Of a stretch of DNA of 64,000 bases, positions 1-12,100 are shown piece after piece. Below the pieces are notes generated by a model. It had not been told where the DNA came from, searched no databases, and worked only from the letters and a program-made list of their open reading frames with translations. The translations under genes and the position numbers were made by a program. This DNA is from GCA-2730975 sp937893275 (GTDB lineage: Bacteria; Verrucomicrobiota; Verrucomicrobiia; Opitutales; Seribacteraceae), in assembly GCA_963968595.1 (NCBI GenBank), contig CAXAHJ010000004.1, positions 1 to 64,000 on the forward strand, given 5' to 3'. Positions within the stretch are counted from its first letter, which is position 1. Every line of letters begins with the position of its first letter.

Positions 1-120
1 CCAGTGGAACCTGCCAGTCTCGGTTCGGCTCGCACAGGTCGCAGGTGTTGGGGTGGTTCGCTTGCGGACGTCAGACTGCCACTCAAAACTTAGCGCCACG
101 CCTCCATCAAGGCGGCCTAC

Positions 121-3100
121 TTGAGCCAAATCCCCGGAGCCGACTTTGTGGCGATTGCCGACGTGCAGGGCCCGCCGATCCTGATTCCCAACCAAGTTAT
201 CCGAGGGTTTGCCAACGACTCCAACCGCACGGTTTCCCACTTCCTCCAAACCTTCCCAAGTGCAAGCCAGTTTGCCGCAGTCGGTTTACCTGCCGGTCTC
301 AGCCTGAACGTAGCGACAGGCGAGATCAGTGGCATACCCGTTCAAGGCGGTTCCACAAACATTACCGCCACCGCCAGCAATGCCAAAGGTTCCGACCAAG
401 GAGTTGTCAACCTAGTGGTGGTCAACGTAAATGAGTTCTCCCACAAGACCACCATGACCTTCGAGGGTTACGATGGTAACGAAACCTTGGAGTATTTCCC
501 TGTTCTCGTAAGGTTAACGAACAACGTAACCAACTTCAGTCTCCGCTCTTTTCACTCTCCCATGGGCAACGACCTTCGTTTTTACGACGACAAGGCAAAT
601 GAACTGGCCTATGAAATCGACGAATGGAACGAAGCTACGGGAGAGCTCCTAGCTTGGGTCAGGATAAAAGAGCTAACCCAAGATTTGAACGTCACTGCCC
701 ACTGGGGTCATTCCGGATATGCCGCGCAAGCACCCGCGTATGCTTACGACGGTTCCACTTGGTCTGCAGATTACCGAGGCGTTTGGCATCTCCACCCAAT
801 GGACACGGCAGGCGTGTTAATCGATTCTTCGCCTTACCGGAACCATGCCGAAAATCATGACGGCATCGATCGCCCGATTGGACTAATCGGTACGGGCCGA
901 ACGATTGGGGGCGGCCCCGACACCTTCTTGTCGATTCCTTCTACGTCGACTGTGGACAACCTGCAAGAGGGCGACTACAGTTTCTCCACTTGGATACGCT
1001 TGGAAGATCCACTACCACCCGCACTCCCGAACGTTCTTCATGGACGTGGATTCCAAATGGTTCCGAATGATTCCTATTTCAACAACATAGAGAGCCTGTT
1101 GGCTTTGACTCCTACGGGATCCCGCATAATGAGCAAGGGACCCGGGCAAGGTTTTTATATTAATGGAGACGCCGCTTTCATAGCCGCCGGAATTGGCATA
1201 ACGAACGTCGACAATTACATGAGTTTGTTCGTCGGTATGTTCAAGGCACCCGAAACAGGTGACTATCAATTCCGATGTACAGACAAGGACGATCGCGCCA
1301 CTATCTGGCTGGATCTGGATCAAGACTTGACTTTCGAAACTGCCGGCAACTCAGGAAACGAGATGATGGGCGGAATCAACAACTTTACCTCGGGCTTAAT
1401 TCCATTGATAGCCGGGGAATCCTACAAGATTGCCATCGCGCACGGCGAATGGGGAGGTGGTTCGAGAATCAGACCATGGATAAAAACCCCTACCGTCGAT
1501 TGGGCGATAATCGATCCCACGGACCCCACTCAAGACGGATGGTTCGGCGTTCCCTTGGACGGATCGATTTCAGCCGACGTAAGCGGTCTGACGATTTTCT
1601 CTCATGGTTCTCAGGAAAGTCTTACTCTCGGAGGGTTGGCGAAACCGACACTTCGTCATGCAACTGTCGGATCATTCGTAAAGCCCGATTCTTCCGTTTC
1701 GATAATCGAGAGACAATGGCGACACCTTGCCGGAGTGGTCGACTCGCAAAATGGGTTGGCAAGCATCTACGTCGACGGAAACCTGACTGGGCAAGAATCG
1801 TTTGCCCCAGAAGCGGGAACCACCATATCCGCCTTGCCCTGGACACTGGCGCAAGGTCTTGTGGAATCTGCTCTAGACGAAGTTCAGCTCGCGTCAAAGT
1901 CCCGCTCCGGAGCTTGGATCAAAGCAAGCTACGACAACCAGAAAGCCATTCCGTCTTTTCCGACCTACGAATCCGTGATTGGTCCAAATGCCATTACCAC
2001 GGAATTGATCTTCACCACGAATGCCGATCAACCGTTCAGTCACGATGTAAACGCCACTACTCCACCCCTCGCCTTCACGGCTACGGGTCTTCCCGGTGGT
2101 CTTATCCTGAATTCCACGGATGGAGTGATTTCGGGAACACCATCTCGCTCAGGAATATTCGAGGCCACGGTCACCGCAATCTATGCAAACGGCCAGAATC
2201 CGTCTGAAAAGCATACATTCACCGTCAATGCGGTACCCCCGCAAATCGCTATTCGCAGCGTGACTACGACCACCTCCACGTCCACCGCTATAGAATACGA
2301 AATCATCGCCCCGGGCGGAGAAGATCCAGAGATGTTCCTAGTTACCGACGTCATGGATCAAGAAAAAGACCTTTATGGATGGGCTCGCCGCTTGGAAGAA
2401 GGCGCCAAAGGTCTTGGCGTTTACACGGCTAACTTCGGTGACCTGACTCCCGGGATGACCTACTACTTGCGTTTGATGGCCAGAAATTCAACGGGGGAAG
2501 TCTGGACCGGAGTCATCTCATTCGTTCGAACTCAGCCCCTGCTAAGTGACCTTCCCGGTGACCCCGGCATTTGGCTGGATGCGACCGACATTGATGCAGA
2601 CGACGCTCCCGATGGACTTTCTGCCGGCACCATAGTTTCGGGATGGCTCGATAAATCCTCATACGCTCGGCACATGATGAATGTAGATGGCGACCCCATG
2701 GTGGCGCTCTCCATATTGAACAACAAACCGGTAATCGATTACGATGGCAACGACCGCATGTACACCTCCTACGACTTTCGCGCGAACAACGCGGCAAACT
2801 GGAGGGCGGGTGGGTACACGGCATTTGGAATTTCTCGATACTCGGGAGGACAGAGTAACCGCTTGATCACTTCCAATGGAGGCAACTGGATATTTGGCCA
2901 TCACGGAAATAGAATTGGTCGCTATCACTTCGACGGTTGGATTGACCAAGGAACGACTGCAGACACTAATTTTCATTTGTTTGAAGCTCGCCACCAAGGG
3001 AAAAACCTAGCTGCAGATCCATCCTGCGAAGTATGGAACAATGGAGTGGAAGGAAGCTATGTGGACTCTACGAAAACTGGTTCCAACAACGATTGGTTTA

Positions 3101-6100
3101 TGCCGCAAAGGTTATCGTTTGGTGCCATGACCAACGGTGCCACGCATGAATCATCCAAGGGACAAGTGGCGGAGTTCATCATGTTCCACGGTCTTCTGAG
3201 CGATGAGGATCGCTTGAAAATCGAAGGCTATCTGGCTCACAAGTGGGGTACGCCGCTGCCCACCAACCACCCGTGGAAAGATTCCAAACCTAGTTTCGGA
3301 ACCACCGTCACCTCCGGTTCCACCCATAAATTCACTTCCCCCAAGACGACTGTGCCAACGGTAGTCAACCATCCCCCAAGCAACGTCGACAATGATTCCG
3401 CCAGTCTCAACGGACGTCTCGCCGATCCGGGAACAGGTATCGTGCTTGGTCCATTTACGCCTTTGGCATTCGGTGGACTAAAACTCTGGCTGGATGCATC
3501 CGATGTAGACGGAGACGACTTGGAAGACGCCATTTTGCCCGGAACGCGAATCGACAATTGGGCAGACAAGTCGGGCAGAGATAACAATGCAAGCCAGCCA
3601 ACCCTTGGCAATCAACCGACTTACCTACCCGGCATTATCAACGGACTTGGAGCCATTCGATTCGATGGTACCGATGATTTCGTTTCCTTCCCCACGATGA
3701 GCGACATACGAACCGTGTTCTTGGCATTGAACCGGACCGTCAACAACGATGCCTTCCTGTTGGGTGACCTTGCCACTTTTGACTTTCATTCCGCCAACGG
3801 TCGCGTCTGGTCAATCGCCAATGCTCATCCCGACCTGTACAACGGAATTCTGCGTGTAAACGGCAACCAACGAGATGGTCTCATCACTGACTTCTCCACG
3901 GGTGAAGTGAGTGTAGTCGCGGTAAGACCAAACGGTCCCGTCCAAGCAAGCAATTTCACCAACGACCGGAATATTGCAAACCGCTACTGGAATGGTGAAT
4001 TGGCCGAATTGCTCATCTACTCCGAGTCGCTCTCGGATGAAGACATGATAAGCATCGAAGCTTACCTAGCCCACAAGTGGGGAGCTCAGAATCGTCTACC
4101 GGGAGGGCACGCATTCAAAAACCAAGCGCCCATGAACGTAAATCGTGCAGCCAACGTAAAAGTTTACTGGGGAGCTAACGACGGCGGCACCAATCCCTCC
4201 AACTGGGACAACGACGTGGACGCAGGAATTGCAGTCGTGGGACTTACGAAAATGACTAGCGGAGTTACGGTCATTGCTGATCCCGCTCCCAACCAAGATC
4301 CTACTACGTATCCCGCCCAAAAACTATTGGACGGCCAATTGCCGGCCGATGGTTGGCGATCGACTTGGACAGCCTGGTATAAGGAAAACACAAGCCTTAC
4401 CTTTAACCTAGGAAAGGAACGCGAACTGGAAAAGATTCGTATTTACTTCATGCCTCGCGACAGGGGAGATGAATTAATGGAAGTCACAGTTCACGCAGCC
4501 GATGAAGACTTGACCTTCACGAATATCAAGACTGTACCCGGACAAGTCGGTCTACAAAGCGTTGGTACTTGGATGGACATTCCCATGGATCGCATCATGG
4601 CCAGAGCCATCCGCTTGGAACCGGTTTTTCAGGGATGGGGACATATCTGGGGTGAAGTCGAGTTCTGGATAAGGGAAACAGGCGAGTTTTCAATCGACGT
4701 CGAAGGATTGGCGAAGGGGCAGACCTATTATTATAGAGTTTTCGGATCCAATGACGGTGGTCAGGATTGGGCAGACGATACAATCAGTTTCGTGGCCGAA
4801 AACAAGGTATTCTATGATACCGGAAAATTAGTCATCGACACGACGCGGGGAACTTGGAAGCACGATGGCGGGGATTCTCGAACCGGAATTATCAGCACAT
4901 CTTCCTATACTGATTCTATTGGAAACTCCTACAGTTACGACGTTTGCAGTTTCACCTTCGACGATATCAAGTTGATGGGCAATCTGGAAGTCGAGGTAGT
5001 CGGGAACGGAGCCTTGGAAATACTTGTCACCGATGGGGACGCCTACTTCGGAGTCCCCATCAACCTATCCGGAGGAAATGGTAATCCGAGCACCCGAGGA
5101 ACGGCTACAGCCGGCGGCTTTGTCGGCGGCGTTCTCTCCGCTAGAGGTCTTGGTCCCGGAGGTGGGGCCAACGGAGGTGGAGGTTACGGAGGAACGGGCG
5201 GAGGAGCTACACCAACGTCTGGTCAACCTTACGGCAAGGGAACCTTGGATGATCTTCTAGGTGGGTCGGGAGGCGGTGGAAACGGAAGCTCTACAGGTGG
5301 AGGCGGGGGCGGCGCAATCAAAGTGGTGGCCTCCGACAACTTGATCGTAAACGCTACCATTTCATCAATCGGCGGAGGAGGCGGATCGGGTTCGGGCGGT
5401 GGATCGGGTGGAGCCATCTACCTTAAAGGAAAAAACTTTTCCATGACCGCATTCGGTTCAGTGGACGTATCGGGAGGTGCCGGAGGCGGTGCCGGTGGGC
5501 GTATCTATCTAGAGGGCACCGAAAACTTCGAAAATCTCGGGACTGGCAATGTTCTTCTGGAAGGTGGCACGGGTAGTCCTCCCGGCACTTCCGGCGGTGC
5601 CCGTTTCACTCGGCCTTCCAACTTGGAGGATATGGTTTTCTACACGGGCGGCATAGTCATCGACACCGACATGGGCGTACTAACCCATTCCGACGGGAAC
5701 GTAGCCTACGGAATAATAGAAGACAAGACACATATCGGCGAGGACGGGATCGGTTGGTCTTATTCAACCTGTCGTTTCTCTTTCACCAATATAGAACTTG
5801 GCGGCGGAGTGATTGTTACCTTGAAAGGTCGCAACGCCCTAGTACTGGAAGCCACTGCAGGAAATCTCGTTGTGGGTACGAACATTCGAGCAGATGGCGG
5901 ACATGCAACCGAGCTTAATGGAGGCGCCGGCCGATTGGGTGGATATGACGGAGATGATCCGGGGGCAGGAACAGGCCGTGGTCCAGGAGCCGCTACCCAA
6001 GTCTCGGCCGAAGGCCATGGCGCCGCTCATGGAGGTCATGGTTCAGGTGATTCAAAGATTTACGGGGATCGAGCTCTCGATTCGCTATTGGGCGGCAGTT

Positions 6101-9100
6101 CGGGTGGTGCCTCGGCAACGGGGGGAGCCGGAGCCGGCGGCGGCGGAATTTGGTTAAAAGCCTCGGGTGAATTGACAGTCAACCAAAACGTAACGATTTC
6201 CGCAAACGGATCCAATGGAGTTGGTGCCGCTGCTTCCGGATCAGGGGGATCGGTAAGGCTCGAAGGCGCTCGAATCTTTAATCATGGTCGTGTCGAAGCA
6301 AAAGCCGGATCAGGCATAAAAGTTTCAGGCAACGACCAAATGAGAGGTTCAGCAGGAGGTCGCATAGCTTTCCTGACTCCCGGAGTAGCTAAGGTCGGCG
6401 ACGTCGACGTGTCCGGTGAATGGCTCTCCAACGAGGGTGCCATCTTCGTTTCCGGGAATTACCTCAACGCAAGCATTGTCGTCGATACGGGCACGGTGAC
6501 TTTCGATACGGGTACGGGCTACTTTTCCGTAGAAGGCGGTCCACATGGTGAAGGTGTATTTTCCACTCATACTTATACCGCTCCGGATGGTGCATCATGG
6601 GAGTACGAGGTGTGCTCCTTTACTTTGAGCCAATTGCGAATTACCGGGTCTACTCAGGTCATTCTTCGAGGTGAAAGAGCCCTTTCCCTACACACCGTCG
6701 GCACTGGTGAGATTTATATTGGCGTAGACTTTCGACTAGATGGTGGTGACGCCTCGCTCACCAATGGCTATGGCGGTCGCCCCATACTGAACCCATGGAG
6801 AGGTCGTAGCTCTGATAAACAAACTGGTTTTGGACCCGGCGGGCCACCACCTTCAGGAAATTGGGGCGCGGGAGCCTCCTACAACTATGGAGATTCTCAA
6901 TTAACTCAATTGATTCCCGGAAGCAGTGGTTCTAGTGGCAGGTATTTTCAAGGTTCGGGAGCAGGCGGCGGCGCAATTGAATTAAAAGCCGGCGGTGACT
7001 TGACGATTGCTCCCGGAGTACTCCTAAGCGCTAACGGAGGAAATGGCCGCTCGGATGGTTATCAATGGGATCACGGTGGCGGTGGATCAGGCGGTGCAAT
7101 ACGTCTAGTCGGCAAAAACATTTACAACAAAGGATTGATCCAGGCCATTGGAGGCAACTTAGCCGCCGGTGGTGGACGCGTAGCTATGGCTAGTTCCCAA
7201 ACGATCGAACGGGGTGTGATTTCCGTTGGCACCGGCTCCATTGCGGAAGTCCGGCCCCCAGTCGTTTCAGGCCCTGACACACTTTATTTAGCTTACCGAG
7301 GCGGAGGCACGGCAGAGCTTCGTAAGAACGTAACGACTAGACCTCAGAACTTAGTGGCTTATTGGCCAATGGACGAAGGCATGGGCACTTCAACAAAAGA
7401 TGCCCTAAGCCGTTTTGACGGCTCCCTTGCCGGTGGAGCCACTTGGCAAGCAGGTCGCTTCGGTTCCTCTATTCGTTTTAATGGCACAGATGGCTTCGTG
7501 ATGACAGGCGCAACTGGTGATTTGCTGGGCATCGACGGCAACAAACCCCGCACAATCTCCTTTTGGACTTACGTCGAAGGCACCAACCCTAGATCCCAGC
7601 CGGGTTTCTATGGTTACGGTGATTTAAGCTGCCCCAACGGAACCAACAAGTACTGGGCCATTCGAAATATCAAGGACAACAACTACCAGAGGTTCATCAG
7701 TCAACACTGGTGCTGGGATCCTCAAGTGAATCACGGCATCAACCTGCGGAACCGATGGTCGCATATTGCCCACATCTACACGGGCACGAACATGATCGCC
7801 TATTTGGATGGCGTAAGTGTTTACAATGCGGCTAGACCTCAGATCAGCACCGGGAATAGCAATTCTTTTCAGTTCGGACGCTGGCGTAACGATGGAAATG
7901 CATACTTTAGAGGTAGATTGGATGACCTTAGAGTCTATGATGCAGCTCTCAGCGATAGTGAAATAGGCAACATCTTGCTAGGCACGGATCTTGTTGAGCA
8001 AACCGTTCACCTACAGCACAAAATAGCAGCCGACAACACCCCCACCGCTTACGGTGTAACCAGCCTGCCTTTGGGTCTTACTCTGGACACCTTTTCTGGT
8101 GAAATCACAGGTAAACCATTGGAAGTGGGTTCTTTTGACCTTAATATGTCTGCCACCAATTTGGCGGGAACCGGATCCAAGCCGATAACCTTCATCGTTG
8201 ACCCCGCCGCACCTCAAGTCGCGACAATTGCACCTGCGGAAATTGCATCCACTTCAGCGAGATTGGCGGCAAGCGTATTAAACGATGGCGGACAACCTCC
8301 TACCCTGACATTTTTCTGGGGTGACAATGATGGAGGTGAAAACCTCGAACTGAACGCTTCCAATGACCTAAGTTGGGATCACCGGATCGACCTCAACGGC
8401 ACTTTCAACGACGGAACCGTAAGTACGTTCCTTACGGGACTCGATCGCAACCAAACCTACTACTATCGAGTAGTGGCAGGGAATTCGGTAAATCCGGTGG
8501 TGTGGAGCATCCCGAGACAGTCGGACTTGGTCGCATGGTGGCGTTTCGACGAGTCATCCGGTCCATTGGCCTTAGATTACGTAGGAGGTCGATCCGGCAA
8601 TTTGGTCGGAATAGAATCAAGTGATCGAGTCTTCGGGCGGGTTGGAAAAGCCCTCACTTTCGGAGGAGCGGGCGAACACGTTTCCGTCTCGGGATACAAG
8701 GGAATAGGCGTCAAGAATGCCCGCACTATGACGGCATGGATTCAAACGACCGACGAAAACGGAACCCTTGCCTCTTGGGGGAGAAACGCAAACGGAAGAC
8801 TTTGGAACTTCGGTCTCAAGGAAGGTAAACTGCGCCTAGACGTCAAAAATGGTTCCATAGACGGAACCACCCTCGTCAACGATGGTAATTGGCACCATGT
8901 CGCCCTAGTCTTTCCGGCAATCGGAATAAACGTTGAGGATGCAGTACTTTACGTCGATGGATCCCCCGATCCGATCTCGGCATTTGTTACTCGCGTCGTT
9001 AATACTGATTCGGAAGAGGACCTTAGAATTGGTTCCGACGTCGTTTACAACGATCATTTTGACGGCATTATCGATGAGGTTCGTCTCTACTCGGCAGACT

Positions 9101-12100
9101 TGTCTTCCAACGACATAGCCGGGCTTTTCCTCAACGGCACCATGCGTTTCAAGACTTCCGACGTCACCGCCCCGCCGGTAGTCGAGGTACTTCAAGTGAA
9201 TCCGAACTTGGGAGGGACGGCTACCATATCCGGAGAAATCGTATCCTATGACGCCAACAAGCCATCTGCCAAAATCTACTGGGGCGATGAGGATGCCGGC
9301 CCGACCACCGACGTGGATGACACCAATTCTTCTAAATGGGACAACGTCCTAGACGTAGCAAGCGGAGCTCCTCTAAATCTGGGCGAATTCAACGCCACCA
9401 TTGCCGGAATGACGCCAGGAACACTGTATCACTTCCGAGCCTATGCCTCCAGTGCGGACGGATCCGACTGGTCCAGTGGCGATCCATCCGTAAGGAACGA
9501 CTTGGCCGCCTACTGGCGTTTTGACGAGGAAACAGGCATCCTCGCATTGGATTCAACCCGAAACGCCCGCAACGTCATTCTTCAAAACTTCGACGCCAAC
9601 TCATCCAAAACAGAAGGATTCTTGGGCAAAGGCTTACTCTTCGATGGCACCGACGACTGGGTGAATCTTGAGAAGGACGCCTTCTTTCTTAAGGACTCCT
9701 TTGAGGGTCGTTCCCTCACCTTCCGTTTCAAGGCGCCATCCAAATTCTACGTCGGACCTGCAGTTACCCGCTACAAGGACCTAGTTGGCTATTGGCCTCT
9801 GGATGAAGGTGGTGGAAATTCCGCCGCTGATTCCAGTTCAGACCAAACTGCAGGTGCCGTTGAAGGTAGTGCGTCTTGGGGAACCGGTAAGTTTGTCGGA
9901 GGTTTGCAACTAGACGGAACCGACGACGCCTTGTCCATTCCGGCGTCGTTGATCAATGATGTTCACAAAGAGGAATATTCCATATCCATTTGGGTCATGC
10001 CGAACGACACCGTCGAGGCTTCAAGCAAGAACTCCTTCCTCGTAAGAGGCTTCAACCAGTCGCCCAACAACAACTACTACAACGACATCAACACCTTGAT
10101 CGGTCTTGCCTACAGTGGGCAGAAAGTATGGACCACGGAAGACCTTCATCTGGATAACGATGCCCAGTTCAGAAACGCCGGCATCGGAATTACTCAGAAC
10201 GACCAATACATGTTTCTCGCCCTGAGTACCTTTGTCGTTCCGGAAACCGGCGATTACGGTTTCCGATGTCTAAGAAAAGACGACTACGCCACAATTTGGC
10301 TCGACCTTGATAAAAACAACCAGTTCGACGTCACCGACAAACTAGGTGGAAACAACAACTTCACCCAGGATCCGGTATCTCTTGTCGCAGGAGACAAGCA
10401 CCTCATAGCCATCGCTCACGGTGAGGGTGGCGGAGGTTCCCGGATAGAACCTTGGATCAGGACACCGTCCATGGCATGGGCGAAAATCAACCCTGCAGAC
10501 CCCAATCAGGACGGCTTCTGGGAACTGGATGCCGCAAGTCCATGGGGCGCTGAATTGATGTCGCCGACTTCTCTTCACAAAAGTTTGTTCCAACGCAATG
10601 GAGAAGGACTTTCACTCGCCCCCGGGAACGTGCTCAACATGACCCACTTGACAAGTGCCGGTTCATTATCCATCGCTTCCTTAGGCACTGCCCCTGCCGG
10701 CGAATGGAGACATGTTGTCGGAGTGGTCACACCATCGGAAGAAAAGGTTCGCATTTACGTCGACGGCAACAAGACCGGTGAAATCGACATTCCTTTCGGA
10801 TCAAGTCCGCGTGCCATCCCGGCCATTCATTATTGGCGCATGGGCGGCGGCGGCGGCGGAAGCATTTTCAATGACTTCTTCAACGGTGAATCAGACGACC
10901 TCCGCATGTACAACGTTGCCCTTACAGATGAGGACGTAGCGGCCATTTACAATTCCGGACTGGGAGACGTAAGCGTTCCGCAAGCAGCCTACGTCTCGCA
11001 GATGATTTTCGATGAAGGCGACTCCATAAACGGTCTCGGCGTAAAATTCGACAACGGCATCCTTTCCGCTCAAATCAAAGCGGGAGCAAATAATATTGAA
11101 GCCTCGCATGCTTCGAGCCTCGCCGACGACAACTGGCATCACGCAGCGGTCACCTTCGGAGATTCGCCCAAGGCCTTCAAGCTTTACGTCGATGGTGAGC
11201 AAAGCGGGAACTCTCAACTCTTTTCATCAACAACCCTACCCTCTCACAGCGAAGGTCCGTCGCTCGGTAAGATCAACGGAACGGCTGTTTACGCCGGGCC
11301 TGGTAATTTCAAGGGAGTACTGGATGAGGTTCGAGTCTACGACCGTGGTCTAACCGCCGAAGAAATCACCCAAATCTACAACGGGGACATGCTCAACACG
11401 GGAGTAGTTTCACTAAGGGCCATTGAACCTCCGCAAATCGTTACGACTCCGGCCACCGACGTATTCCCCGACAAGGCCACCCTCAACGCGAACGTACTCT
11501 CCACAGGAGGAGTAGTCACCGTCATCGATGAAATTCGAGACCTCACCTTCAATGCGGGAACCGCTCCCGGAATAGTTGGTTGGTATTCCGCCACGGATAT
11601 GGACGGGGACGGACAAGACGACCTCGGTTCGACATACACCAACGATGCAGTCGTAACTTCCTGGAAAGATTCGTCGGGTTCACTTCGCGACATGGCGACC
11701 ACAAGCGGGGATCCCACCTACTCTGCTTTTGGCCTCAATGGAAAACCCGTCGTCAACTTCGACGGCGATGATAAAATCTGGACAAACGCCAACTACGATT
11801 TCCTCACAAGTACGGGATATACCGTATTCTCCATTGCTCGTTACACTGGGGGAGACAACGAATGTCTAATAGCTTCGCGCAGTCAGAACTGGTTATTCGG
11901 TTTCCATGGAAACCTTGTTGCTCGCTGGCATCCGGGAGGCTGGGTCCATACTGGAACAACTGCAGACACGCAGTGGCATCTGAATGTTGGTATTATTGAA
12001 AAGGCTTCTAACCCAAAAGCCTGGTTCTGGCACGACGGGCAGCTCAAAGCAAACGGTCATCAGGGTTCTAACAATACCAACTTTGCCCCAGGTCAGCTTC

